A stretch of 64,000 nucleotides of DNA from Provencibacterium sp. GTDB lineage: Bacteria > Bacillota > Clostridia > Oscillospirales > Ruminococcaceae. This document shows, piece after piece, positions 53,009-62,006 of the stretch. The notes under the pieces are model-generated. The model did no database searches. It was not told the origin of the DNA and saw nothing but the letters and a program-made list of their open reading frames with translations. The position numbers and the translations under genes are program-made. The stretch is taken from positions 62,001 through 126,000 of the forward strand of contig JAAWDS010000053.1 in NCBI GenBank assembly GCA_022793895.1, in the 5' to 3' direction. The first letter of the stretch is position 1. Each line of letters begins with the position of its first letter.

Positions 53009-53458
53009 TCATTCCCACTTAAACTGGAGGCTGCTCATCATTTCGAGGATCGGGAGAGTGACCGAAACGGCCGTTTCTCCGCGCTGGACAGGCAGCTCGG
53101 CGCCGTGCGGCAGATCCAGGACATGCCGCGCCTGCCCTCAGGGATCTGTGCCGTCACCTGGAGATTGTGCAGTGGAATCATGGCGCTCAGCGGCCGCCTG
53201 CCCGCGCCGTTGATAAGGTGGACGATAAGGCCCTGTTTGCCCTGATAAGCGCTGGCGATGAGTCTGGGACAGCTGGTCGTGCGCACTGTGCTCCGGCCGA
53301 TGAAAGGGAACGTCGCTCTGGTACCAGGCATAGATGCCGCCAACGTTGAAGACGAGCACCGTAGCGCCCAGCTCCTTCGGATCGATGCGCGCCGTATCTT
53401 GAAATTGAAGGTTCGTCTGGATAATGCGCTGCGGATGGGACCAAAATTTGTCCAACAT
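53009..53458 (-). pseudogene. Remnant of a large glycosidase-like gene (internal deletion, two frame breaks)
   Basis: The 5' end reads DKFWSHPQRIIQTNLQFQDT and VLVFNVGGIYAWYQSDVPFH, the start typical of large proteins with a beta-galactosidase-type trimerisation domain. At about 53300 the sequence moves to another frame reading GLIVHLINGAGRRPLSAMIP then VTAQIPEG, which resembles the C-terminal tail of the same family, and at about 53125 to a third reading RHVLDLPHGAELPVQRGET and ending FKWE at 53009. Only the ends of a gene several hundred codons long remain. 52884-53008 upstream of the next gene holds nothing else. Confidence 0.7.
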
Positions 53459-53515
53459 TGTGACGGCTCCTTACTTCGGGATTGTGGCCGGTCCGGCGAT
53501 CGGAGAAAGTGCAAA

Positions 53516-53578
53516 GGAGGGCCGTCCATAAAGCGCCTGGAACCAAGGTCCTTTTTGCCTCTTTATGGCGGCCCCTCC
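53516..53578 (-). terminator. Hairpin downstream of the fucosidase pseudogene
   Basis: Near-perfect 18-base arms (53516-53533 and 53561-53578, core CCATAAAG/CTTTATGG) with an inner GGAACC/GGTCC-type stem, 10 bases past the stop at 53588. Confidence 0.55.
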
Positions 53579-53587
53579 TTCTTTTAT

Positions 53588-54850
53588 TTATTCACAGAGA
53601 GCCGGATCAAATTCGAGTTTGATAATCAGCGTTTCACCGGTGATCTCGTTGACCGGGAGGCCCCGAACTCGAAGATATTTGCGCCCTTCGCGGTGCAGCG
53701 AGGCCGGCATATCCACCGAGGTCTCCAGAGGCTGGCCGTTGTTGAGCAGGGTGGCGCGCAGCGGCAGCATATCGAACGGCTTGACAACGATGCCGTCGGT
53801 TTCGGTGTCGTCGGGCAGATGAACATAGACGGTGTTCCCTCGGCGGGTCAGCAGCATGGGATCGCGCATGTTGGGGGTGACATCGGTGATCATCGTGGTA
53901 GCGGGGATAGCGTCGCCAAATGCCTCCTTGACCCGGTTGTACCAGTCGCCGACCCGCTTTAGGGAAGCAATGTCCCTGGGATCGAGCGTACCGTCCGCAT
54001 GCGGCCCCACGTTGAGCTGATAGTTTCCGCCCATGGCCATCACCCGGTCGATGCTGCGGATGAGATGCTTGCAGGAATAATAATCCTCATCGATCTTGTA
54101 GCCCCAGCTCTCCCGGCCGAGCGACTGCACCGCCTCGGTGCGGCACGGAAATTCCATCCCGTCGGGAATGCCGCGCTCCGAGGTCTGGAAGTCCCAGTTT
54201 TCCGGCCCGCGGTTGTTGATGACCATGCTGGGCTGAAGCTGGCGCAGGCGGTCGTTGAAAGCGGTGTTGTTGTAGCAGCAGACGTTGATGTCCCAGAAGA
54301 ATTGACCGATTTCGCCGTATTTGGTGCAGAGCTCCTCCGCCTGGTTTTCCATGTAGCGGAAATATTCCTTCAGGTTGGGCTCGTCCCCTGCGCGCGGGCC
54401 GAACATCTCATGGTGCCGCCCCTGGTTGGGATAGTTCTTGTGGTGCCAGTCGGGGATGGAATAGTAAATCCCCATGACCATATCATGGCGCTGGCAGGAG
54501 TCAGCGAGCATTTTCACAACATCCCGGCGATAGGGGGTGTTCATAATGTTGTAGTCGGTGTACTAGGTGTCCCACATGCAGAAGCCGTCGTGGTGCTTGC
54601 TGGTGAAGCAGATGTACTCCATCCCAACGCTTTTGGCGAAATCCAGCCACTCATCGGGATCGAACTTTTGGGGGTTGAATTGCTGCATCAGCGGCTCATA
54701 TTCCTTGCGGGGCATCCGGCCGCGCCAGAGAATTTGCTCGTGCCAGGCGGGAATGCTGTAGAGGCCCCAATGGATGAATAGGCCGAAGCGCCGTTTTAAA
54801 AACCAATCCCTCGCATCATAAAAACGGAACCGATCGATCATAGCTGACAC
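53588..54850 (-). pseudogene. Alpha-L-fucosidase (GH29) interrupted by one in-frame amber codon
   Basis: Frame of 420 codons. The N-terminus has the GH29 pattern (FGLFIHWGLYSIPAWHEQ; EYICFTSKHHDGFCMWDT), then TAG at 54563-54565, then YTDYNIMNTPYRRDVVKML in the same frame on to a normal C-terminus. Family members have Lys (WDTKYTDYN), so AAG to TAG, a single substitution, explains the stop. Candidate nucleophile region: IGQFFWDINV. The rest shows no decay. It would remove terminal fucose from glycans in the cytoplasm or at the surface (no signal peptide). A suppressor tRNA is not seen in the window. Restart at ATG 54544 would lack the barrel's start. Confidence 0.85.
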
Positions 54851-54974
54851 TCCTTTTTAAAGATGGCCGCCAGCGGCGGATATTTGTGGTCCGGGTCCCG
54901 CAGAAGGCGGAACCGCACAGATAAAGCCTCGGATCGGCCCCTCTGATGGTCCGGTCCGAGGTTTAACGGGACGC

Positions 54975-56446
54975 TTACTGCTGTTTGGAATCGTAATGGA
55001 CCTGCCACAAGCGGATATATTCATCCACATTGTAACGCTTGAGGTTCTCCAGGTGTTCCTGCCACTGAGCGTCGGTGATCCCTTCGACCACCGCATTAGC
55101 CTTGAATTTCTTCATGTAGTTGTCAATGTCGGTGAAGAGCAGCGCTCTTTGGCTGGCGGTGTCCGGATCCTCCATGCCCTTGGGCATGACCTCAATGCCG
55201 TACTGGATATACATCTCGTTGACCGCGATGCGCTTTTTGATGCGGGGCTCCTGGATGCGCAGGTCGTCATATTTGGACCAGAGGCGGGCGGGGGAATAGG
55301 GGCCGGCCGCGACGGTGCGCTTGAACTCGATGCCGCTTACGCCTTCCGGCATGAACTCGCTGGTCTCCATCCAATGCTCGCCGTCAGTGTCATACTTCCA
55401 GATACCTTCGCCCGCAGGGCCGTTGTACCAGAGCATGATGTTCTCGGTGGTCGAGATGTTGTTGTCGTAATAGCGCACCAGCGCCTCCGGGTTTTTGCAC
55501 TTGGTGGTAATGGCAAAGCCGTCCATGTATCCGCCGGGCTGACGGGCGCGGCTCCAGAGCTGTTCGCCGTTTTCGCCCTTGAGAGGGGGAATGGCCTCAT
55601 AGATATCCAGGTATTCGCTTACAAAGGCGTCGGGCAGCCAAACCATGATAACGCCGTAGAGAACGGCGGGATCCTGCGCTTTGGACTGGAACTGAGCGCC
55701 GGTCTGGGTGAAAACCTCAGGATCCATCAGCTTTTCGTTGTAGAGCTTGTTCATCCACTGAAGGCCCTTGAGGTAGCCCTCCTGTTCAGCGGTGAAGAGA
55801 ACCTTGCCGTCCTTAGCAAAAACATACTCTTCCGTATCGATCACGCCGAACGGCCCAAACAAAACCTCAGTATCGCTGACGTTCGATTCCTCGCAGACGC
55901 CGAGCGGGATCTCATCGGCGATGCCGTTGCCGTTGGGATCTTGATCGCGGAAGGCGCGCAGCATTGCCTCAAACTCCTCCACCGTGGTGGGCATTTCAAG
56001 GTTCAGCGCCTTCAGCCACTCGGTGTTGACCCACATGCCCTCATCGACGGTGTTGGAGGGGTCGAACCGGTTGGTCGGGAGAGAGTACATGTTGCCGTCC
56101 GGAGCGGTGCAGCCGCTTTTGAGGTCAGGCTGGCCTTCAAACATCTCCTGGATGTGGGGGCCGCATTTATCGACATACTCGTTGAGCGGGGTAAAGAGAC
56201 TGCTGTTCTTCATCAGATCCTTGACCTGATAGGAGAAGGCGTCCGGCAGGTCGCCCGAAGCCAGCATGATGTTGACCTTCTCATCCCAGCCGCTGGCGGG
56301 AGTTTCGAGCCACTCGATGTGGATGTTGGTCTGGTTCTCCATCTCGACGACGCAGGCTTTTTCCGCATAGGAGTTTTTACTGTTAGCGTCCCGCGCGATA
56401 GCGATGGTGTAGGTTTCCTTTTCCTTGAGGACCGGCAGGCCCTCTA
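54975..56446 (-). pseudogene. Solute-binding protein (LplA/YtcQ-like), 5' end lost
   Basis: From ATG 56342 it reads IHIEWLETPASGWDEKVNIM and continues as a normal large sugar-binding protein to QVHYDSKQQ (455 residues). Homology-like sequence extends upstream of that ATG (GLPVLKEKETYTIAIARDA) to about 56446, so the gene once started further up, but signal peptide, lipobox, promoter and ribosome site are absent. At that point the DNA turns into the coding sequence of an AraC-type regulator on the opposite strand. Without export signal the product could not work as a lipoprotein. No permeases remain. Confidence 0.75.
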
Positions 56447-56449
56447 CCC

Positions 56450-56999
56450 CTATTTTGAGTTCAGCAAAAAATATCCGGAGCTGTTGCTGAAAACGGAGTT
56501 TAAGTCCACAGAGGAGATCGTGAGCTTAGTCAAGATGCTTTGCATGGAAATCTGTAGTCATGTGGAGCAGTCCAACGGTCCGCCGGCACAGGCGGAGTTT
56601 GTTGGGAACGGATCGGACAATATCCATGAGATCCTAGCCTTTATTAAAGAGAATTATGCCGATCAGAGCTTTTCCGCCAAGCTGCTGGCGGATCACTTCC
56701 AGATGTCCATTTCGAATTTCAGCCACTATTTTAAAAAGCAGACCGGCCGGGTGGTTTCGGCCTATATCTCGGCCCTGCGGTATGAGCGGGCGAAGGAGCT
56801 TCTGCGCACCACCAACCTCCCGGTCGCCGAGATTGCCGGGCAGTCGGGCTACTGCCATATCTCCACCTTTATGCGGCAGTTTAAAAACCAGGAGGGAATA
56901 ACGCCGAGTACCTACCGGAACCAATACCGGTTTGTCTCTCTGGGGAATCAAGAGGAAGCGGCCGGAACGGACCCGGCGGAACGGCCGGAGGAAGAATAA
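56450..56999 (+). pseudogene. AraC-family regulator, C-terminal part only
   Basis: The plus-strand frame is open for 2 kb but coding resemblance begins only at about 56450 (YFEFSKKYPELLLKTEFKST). It carries a complete AraC two-helix-turn-helix DNA-binding domain: IKENYADQSFSAKLLADHFQ, ISNFSHYFKKQTG, RYERAKELLRTTNLPVAEIA, and FMRQFKNQEGITPSTYRNQY. The N-terminal sensor and its start codon are missing. The open frame to the left is the antisense of the binding-protein gene. A perfect terminator follows at 57045-57086. Confidence 0.75.
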
Positions 57000-57044
57000 G
57001 CCGGCCGGGCCTCGCGGCCTTTCCGAGAATCGATGGATCCATCA

Positions 57045-57086
57045 AAAAGGAGGCTATCCACAACCCGTTGTGGATAGCCTCCTTTT
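57045..57086. terminator. Strong bidirectional terminator
   Basis: 19-bp perfect stem, arms AAAAGGAGGCTATCCACAA (57045-57063) and its complement (57068-57086), loop CCCG, between the convergent araC remnant and IclR gene. Confidence 0.93.
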
Positions 57087-57154
57087 GTGAAATGAGCCAA
57101 TAGCGGGACGCGGCCCCGGTATATCCGTTTTTCGATCTCCCGATAGGAAGAGCT

Positions 57155-57985
57155 TCAGCGATCCGCCGTTTCTTCCTTATCCGCACCTAAGCGGGCGGTA
57201 TCCGCCTGCGCATAGCCCAGACAGAAGGAGACTTGGCGCGCCGCGTCAAGCAGGAGCGGCAATTTTTCACGGATAAGCTCCGGCGTTAGCTGCGAACAGG
57301 GACCGCTGATGCTGATAGCGGCTGCCACCTTCCCGGTATAGTCATAGACCGGCGCAGCCACACACCGCACCCCCAATGTGGCCTCCTCCTCGTCCGTCGC
57401 ATAGCCGCGCGCGCGGACAGCCTCCAGCTCGGCCATGAGCTCCGCCCGCCTGGTCAGCGTATACGGGGTTTTTTGCTCTAGCTTCCGGCTTTTAAAGAAG
57501 GAGTTTAGTTCCTCCGGACTCGCGTTCTGCAAAAAGAGCTTGCCCGAACCGGTGCAGTGCATATCCGCCAGATGGCCGACGCGCTGGACGGTTGTGAGAA
57601 TCCGCGAGGTTTCGTTTACCACATCCAGGTAGAACACCTGCCCCTCCTGCTCCACCGAAAGAATGGCGGAGGCGGAGAAGATACGGTTCAGCTCCCGCAG
57701 ATAGGGGGCGCAGAGATCTTGCAGCCGGTTTTTCCCTGTGATCTGCTCCGCGAGGGCGCAGAGCTTGAGGGTGAGGAGGTAGCGGCCGTCGCGTTCCTGC
57801 GCCACATAGCCGCGGCGCTGGAGTGTCGTTAGAAAGCGCAGCAGCGTGCTGGAATTGACCGAGAGCCTGCGCGCCAGCTCCTGCAAGCCGATAGGCTCCG
57901 GTTCAGCGGCGAGCGCTTCGAGGATCACCAGCAGCTTTTCGGAGGATTGGTTGGACTGCGTCCGCTTCTCGTCTTTTGCCGCCAT
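57155..57985 (-). CDS. IclR family transcriptional regulator
   Basis: 276 residues. N-terminal winged helix (SEKLLVILEALAAEPEPIGL; LARRLSVNSSTLLRFLTTL) and C-terminal IclR effector domain (MHCTGSGKLFLQ; GVRCVAAPVYDYTGKVAAAI; ISGPCSQLTPE). It is the last gene of a three-gene unit, 2 bases after the dehydrogenase gene, and likely regulates that unit through the palindrome near its promoter. Confidence 0.93.
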   Translation of the reverse strand: MAAKDEKRTQSNQSSEKLLVILEALAAEPEPIGLQELARRLSVNSSTLLRFLTTLQRRGYVAQERDGRYLLTLKLCALAEQITGKNRLQDLCAPYLRELNRIFSASAILSVEQEGQVFYLDVVNETSRILTTVQRVGHLADMHCTGSGKLFLQNASPEELNSFFKSRKLEQKTPYTLTRRAELMAELEAVRARGYATDEEEATLGVRCVAAPVYDYTGKVAAAISISGPCSQLTPELIREKLPLLLDAARQVSFCLGYAQADTARLGADKEETADR

Positions 57986-57987
57986 GC

Positions 57988-58944
57988 TTAGCCCACCTGG
58001 TTGACCGGCGTTCCGGCGATGAACTGCTTGAGGTTGTCCACCGCGATATCCATCAGCCGCTGGCGGGACTCCTTCGGGGCCCAGCTAATGTGCGGGGTGA
58101 TGAAGCAATTCTTTGCGCCCAAAAGCGGGTTGTCCGGCCGGATCGGCTCGGTGGAAACGACGTCAAGCCCGGCGGCATAGACCTTGCCGCTGTTGAGGGC
58201 GTCCGCCAGATCCTGCTCATGAATCAGCGGCCCGCGGGAGTTGTTGAGGATGATCACGCCGTCTTTCATCTTCGCAATGCTTTCGCGGTTGATCATGTTT
58301 TTGTTCGACTCAAACAGCGGGCAGTGCAGCGAGATGACGTCCGACTCCGCCAGCAGCGTATCCAGCGGGACATAGCGCATGGTCTCGCTCTCCAAGGCCG
58401 GGTTCTGGTAGGCGTCGAAGGCGAGGATCTTCATGCCCAGCGCCTGCGCAATCGCGCCGGTGCGCTGGCCGATGCGCCCATAGCCGATGATCCCCATCGT
58501 TTTGCCCGCCAGCTCGATGAGCGGGTAGTCCCAGTAGCACCAATCGTCGTTGTTTGACCACCGGCCGGCATGCACCGAGTCGGAATGCGCGCCGATGTGG
58601 TGGCAGATTTCGAGCAGCAGCGCAATGGCAAATTGGCCGACGGCGTCGGTCCCATAGGTCGGGATGTTGGTGACAACCACGCCGTGATCCTTGGCCGCCT
58701 GCACATCGACCACGTTGTAGCCCGTCGCCAGAACGCCCACATACCGCATCTTCGGGCAGCTTTCAAAAACGGCGCGGCTCAGCGGCGTTTTGTTGATGAC
58801 GACGCATTCCGCGTCCCCGATGCGCTCCAGGATCTTCTCTTCCGGGGTGCGGTCATAGACGGTCAGCTCGCCGAGCTTCTCAAAGCCCTCCCAGCTCAAA
58901 TCGCCGGGATTTTCGGTGTAGCCGTCCAAAATAACAATCTTCAT
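57988..58944 (-). CDS. D-2-hydroxyacid dehydrogenase (glycerate dehydrogenase-like)
   Basis: 318 residues. NAD-binding GIIGYGRIGQRTGAIAQ, then NNSRGPLIHEQDLADAL with the catalytic Arg, DVVSTEPIRPDNPLL with the Glu, and ITPHISWAPKE with the His: the full catalytic set of the family. It reduces 2-oxoacids or oxidises D-2-hydroxyacids; the resemblance is to HprA-type hydroxypyruvate reductases. It lies between the epimerase-like gene and the IclR regulator, suggesting sugar-acid catabolism. Confidence 0.92.
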   Translation of the reverse strand: MKIVILDGYTENPGDLSWEGFEKLGELTVYDRTPEEKILERIGDAECVVINKTPLSRAVFESCPKMRYVGVLATGYNVVDVQAAKDHGVVVTNIPTYGTDAVGQFAIALLLEICHHIGAHSDSVHAGRWSNNDDWCYWDYPLIELAGKTMGIIGYGRIGQRTGAIAQALGMKILAFDAYQNPALESETMRYVPLDTLLAESDVISLHCPLFESNKNMINRESIAKMKDGVIILNNSRGPLIHEQDLADALNSGKVYAAGLDVVSTEPIRPDNPLLGAKNCFITPHISWAPKESRQRLMDIAVDNLKQFIAGTPVNQVG

Positions 58945-59004
58945 GAAAAAATCCCCCTTCCTGCCGGGACGTTTAGATCCGGCGGATACTCAGCTTTTTC
59001 TAAA

Positions 59005-59901
59005 TCAGTCCTCCAGCAAGGCCCAGGCCCGGCGGATAACCCGCTTGGTTCCGGCCAGGACCGCCCCATCGTCCTCGTCCGCACGCGGCTTGACCTCCAG
59101 CGAGAGCACCAGCGGGTTCTGCGCGTCGAGGAAGCCTTCCTCCTTGAGCACCCGGAAGAAATCGAGCAGCTCTTCGGTGTCGTTGGCGCTGTTCGGGAAG
59201 CCGAAACGCGGATGCTGGTCGCCATACCCGTCGCAGCCCTTTTGTACCACGGCGTTGCCGATGTGCAGGTGGGTGATGTAGGGGCGCAGCGTGCGGATGA
59301 CAAAGCGGCTGGTTTCATAGGTCGTCGGGAAATGGCTGAGATCGACCATCAGGCCAAAGTTGGCGTGGGTGGTGCGCATATCGGCGGCAAAACGGGCGGC
59401 CAGCGGGGCCGGGCCGATGAGCGCCGCCTTGTCCATATCGAAATCAAAGACCTCCAGTTCGATCATCATCCCATATTGCGCGGCGCGATCGCAGAGGGCG
59501 CGGGTGGTTTTTAGCAACTGCTGATAGGCCTCCTCCCGCGTCTCCAGCTGCCATTTGCCCGCCAGGAATGCCAGGCCCTTCGCTCCCAGCTGGCGCGCTT
59601 CCTCAATGCCCTCTAAGAGCGTTTCCTGCGCGCGCAGCCTGCCCTCTTCGTCCAGATCGTTGGGGTTGAGCCCGGTTCCCAACAGACGGGGCTGGCCTCC
59701 GTAGCACACCGTCATGTGCGCGCTCTCCAGGAGTTTAGCCGCAGCCGCGCGGTCCTCCTCGTTTTTGAACTGGCAGACCTCGACGGCATCAAAAAAATCA
59801 TCCTGTGCGATTGCCCGCAGCGAATCCAGAACGGGACGGTCCGGGTGGCTCATCCACTGGATAAGTCCCATGCGGAAATAGCGGTGCAGCGATTCCTTCA
59901 T
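59005..59901 (-). CDS. Sugar phosphate isomerase/epimerase-like TIM-barrel protein
   Basis: 298 residues from ATG 59901 (AAAGGGTG upstream); a GTG three codons earlier is less likely. The AP_endonuc_2/xylose-isomerase-like TIM barrel shows GLIQWMSHPD, metal-ligand-type residues in IELEVFDFDMDKAALIG, FGLMVDLSHFP and ITHLHIGNAV, and a late Glu (SLEVKP). Substrate unknown; keto- or inositol-type sugars are usual. First gene of the IclR unit. Confidence 0.88.
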   Translation of the reverse strand: MKESLHRYFRMGLIQWMSHPDRPVLDSLRAIAQDDFFDAVEVCQFKNEEDRAAAAKLLESAHMTVCYGGQPRLLGTGLNPNDLDEEGRLRAQETLLEGIEEARQLGAKGLAFLAGKWQLETREEAYQQLLKTTRALCDRAAQYGMMIELEVFDFDMDKAALIGPAPLAARFAADMRTTHANFGLMVDLSHFPTTYETSRFVIRTLRPYITHLHIGNAVVQKGCDGYGDQHPRFGFPNSANDTEELLDFFRVLKEEGFLDAQNPLVLSLEVKPRADEDDGAVLAGTKRVIRRAWALLED

Positions 59902-59922
59902 AAAGAACACCCTTTCGTTGGT

Positions 59923-59980
59923 TTCAATTATTGAACCAATATTTCAATAATATTATAAAGAGTTTTTCGATGGAATGCAA
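59923..59980 (-). promoter_or_regulatory. Promoter and probable IclR operator
   Basis: Minus-strand TTGCAT (59980-59975), 17-base spacer, perfect TATAAT (59957-59952). Downstream lies the perfect palindrome TTCAATTATTGAA (59923-59935) and, between, a second AT-rich half-site (ATTTCAATAATATT). IclR proteins bind such AT-rich palindromes. Confidence 0.7.
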
Positions 59981-60018
59981 CCGTTTCCGGAAAAATATCT
60001 CTTTTAGAAAAAGAAAAC

Positions 60019-60059
60019 AAGGAAGCGCTGCAAATGTGAAGCATTTGCAGCGCTTCCTT
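60019..60059 (-). terminator. Terminator of the DUF3788 gene
   Basis: 18-bp perfect stem, arms AAGGAAGCGCTGCAAATG (60019-60036) and complement (60042-60059), 5-base loop; on the minus strand followed by TTGTTTTCTTTTTC. Confidence 0.85.
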
Positions 60060-60125
60060 TAAAAAGCCGGGTCTTGCAAAATCGCCCTGCCTGCCGCACA
60101 GAGCGCGTGACGAGACTGGGGCCGC

Positions 60126-60542
60126 TTAACTCCTGCGGATTTCGAAAAGGCGGAATACATCGCGATAGAGTGCATCCCTATCTTCCAGGTCGATCATCAG
60201 CCATCTTTGTCCGTTTCCCTCGTTGGTTCTGGAATAGATTTCCTGTAGTTCCGCCGTGCAGCCAGGTAACGCCGCCTCCGCCCGCTCTTTTTCCTTTCTG
60301 CCGATGACCACCATGACGGTAAAATAAGATTCTCTGGGGTATAAGGTGCATAGGGCTTTTCCGGATTTTTTGAACTTTATGTTCCATCCTCTTTCCATGC
60401 TGCAAGAGCTAAATTCGATCTTTTCGTTACACCCATACCGCTCCTTGATTTCGGAACAAAATTGCATAAATAGGGGATTCCCGATATAATCGCCCAATTC
60501 TTCCAAGGTGGGACAGTAATCCTTATTGTATCGATCGATCAT
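60126..60542 (-). CDS. DUF3788 family protein
   Basis: 138 residues from ATG 60542 with GAGGA upstream; longer frames reach 60644 but lack resemblance. Family features: PTLEELGDYIGNPLF, KIEFSSCSMERGWNIKFKKS, LCTLYPRESYFTVMVVIG and WLMIDLEDRDALYRDVFRL (each within 20). DUF3788 proteins are small cytosolic proteins of unknown function. The gene is more AT-rich than its neighbours, as for a laterally acquired gene. Confidence 0.82.
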   Translation of the reverse strand: MIDRYNKDYCPTLEELGDYIGNPLFMQFCSEIKERYGCNEKIEFSSCSMERGWNIKFKKSGKALCTLYPRESYFTVMVVIGRKEKERAEAALPGCTAELQEIYSRTNEGNGQRWLMIDLEDRDALYRDVFRLFEIRRS

Positions 60543-60642
60543 CTTCCATTCCTCGCTTAAGTTCTTGATGGGCCGGTTCCCGTGCCGGAAGCGGGGAGGG
60601 ATGTCCGCGCGCTGTAAGGCTTGGAAAGCGTGCCAGGCTCTC

Positions 60643-60671
60643 ACTATAACACACAGCTGGAGTCAGATCAA
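60643..60671 (-). promoter_or_regulatory. Promoter of the DUF3788 gene
   Basis: Minus-strand TTGATC (60671-60666), 17-base spacer, TATAGT (60648-60643), about 100 bases before the start. 60672-60785 shows no gene. Confidence 0.6.
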
Positions 60672-60785
60672 CCCGTCAGGAAGAATTTCTAACCGGAGCT
60701 TATTTCCCAATGCTTGGAGGCGGTCTGGCAGGCGCTCGAACCTCCGCAGGCTTCCCGGTCATGCGCCGCCTAGTCACAGGCTTTC

Positions 60786-61772
60786 TTATCCCTTGGTATA
60801 AACATCCTGCGGCGTTATCTGATTGAGCAGCGCGCGCCCCTCCCGGAAGCGCGCCGCATTTTCGCAGATGATGGAGCAGGAGCGCTCCCAGCGGTTGGGA
60901 ACGGTGGGGGTGTTGTGCGGGGTGAGCATCAGGTTTTTGGCGTCCCAGAGAGGGCTGTCCGCCGGCAGCGGCTCCACCTCGGTCGTATCCACCCCGGCTC
61001 CGGCGATGACGCCGCCGTTTAACGCCTCTATCAGCGCGGGCTCATCCACCACCGAACCGCGGCACATGTTGATGAGATAGGCGGTGGGCTTCATTTTCCG
61101 GAGAGCCCCGGCGTCGATCATGTGGTAGGTCTCGTCGCTGAGCTGGGTGGTGAGCACCAGATAATCGCTTTCCTGAAGGAGAGGCTCGAAGCCGTCCCCC
61201 TGGTTTCTGGCATAAAGGCGATCCACGCATTCCACCGGTTCGGCCCGGCGGCGATAGCCCAGCACCTGCATCCCAAAGGCTTTGCAGCGGACGGCCAGCG
61301 CCTTTCCGGTGTGTCCTAAGCCGATAATCCCCACCGTTTTGCCGATGAGCCCCCGGCGATCGTTATAGCCCGGAAGGCCGCCCCACTGGTGCTTCTTTTG
61401 CAGCTCATGAAGCCCATGCAGATCATAGGTCAGCGCCAGCATAAAGAGAATCGCGTGCTCGGCCAACGTCGGGGCGCTGCGGCCGGCCGAGCCGGTGACG
61501 GCTATTCCACGGCGAAAGACGTCCGGACGGGCCGAGCGGGTCAGCCCGGAGTGATCGCAGTGGATCCAGCGCAGCTTCTCTCCGGTCATAATGAGATCGG
61601 TAATGTCGCCGTTTAAAATGGCGGCGTCCGCCGTTTCCAACGCCTTTTTGATCCCTTCCGCATCGTTGTTTTGACAGAGATGGACGGTAGCCGGGTGCAG
61701 CGTTTGCAGCAAGGTGGAGAGATACGGCTCCGGCATGGGCAGCGTTATCAGCACCGATTGCAGTTGATTCAT
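60786..61772 (-). CDS. D-2-hydroxyacid dehydrogenase (second paralogue)
   Basis: 328 residues from ATG 61772, preceded by AAAAGGAGGAT; the frame is open upstream into repeat C, which is not coding. NAD-binding GIIGLGHTGKALAVRC, then NMCRGSVVDEPALIEAL (Arg), DTTEVEPLPADSPLW (Glu) and LTPHNTPTVPNRWE (His). Clearly diverged from the 57988-58944 enzyme. It lies between the DUF3788 gene and the GH31 gene; substrate unknown. Confidence 0.9.
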   Translation of the reverse strand: MNQLQSVLITLPMPEPYLSTLLQTLHPATVHLCQNNDAEGIKKALETADAAILNGDITDLIMTGEKLRWIHCDHSGLTRSARPDVFRRGIAVTGSAGRSAPTLAEHAILFMLALTYDLHGLHELQKKHQWGGLPGYNDRRGLIGKTVGIIGLGHTGKALAVRCKAFGMQVLGYRRRAEPVECVDRLYARNQGDGFEPLLQESDYLVLTTQLSDETYHMIDAGALRKMKPTAYLINMCRGSVVDEPALIEALNGGVIAGAGVDTTEVEPLPADSPLWDAKNLMLTPHNTPTVPNRWERSCSIICENAARFREGRALLNQITPQDVYTKG

Positions 61773-61792
61773 GAAGATCCTCCTTTTCGTGT

Positions 61793-61982
61793 CAGAGGGC
61801 GCGTTGCAGAATTCCATCCTGCAACGCGCCCTCTGAAAAAGCAGCTTTTGGGGCGAAGACGCGCTGTCCAGCGCGAAACCGCCGCTTTTTCCGGTTTCTG
61901 CAAACCGGAGGAGCGGCTTGCGCGATTTCTTTTGCAGGCCGGGGGTGCATTTTTAACGGCCTATACTATTGGGCGGCGCGCC
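61793..61982 (+). repeat. Dispersed intergenic repeat, copy C
   Basis: Begins with a 17-bp hairpin (arms 61793-61809 and 61819-61835; GAGGGCGCGTTGCAG), then GGGGCGAAGACGCGCT, CAGCGCGAAACCGCCGCTTT, CCGGTTTCTGCAAACCGGAG, GAGCGGCTTGCGCGATTTCT, TTTGCAGGCCGGGG, and closes at GGGCGGCGCGCC (61971-61982). It matches copy B across nearly its whole length. Confidence 0.85.
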
Positions 61983-62006
61983 TTTTGGAGATGAACAGGT
62001 TAACGA

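Noticed and set aside
53018-53560. Minus-strand frames at 53038-53529 and 53187-53546 as separate small genes
   Set aside because: They are frame pieces of one broken glycosidase-like gene.
54563-54565. Pyrrolysine or programmed recoding of TAG in the fucosidase
   Set aside because: No suppressor tRNA or pyl gene in the window and family members have Lys there, so a point mutation is simpler.
54996-56999. 667-residue open frame on the plus strand
   Set aside because: Most of it is the antisense of the solute-binding gene; only the part after ~56450 resembles a protein (AraC).
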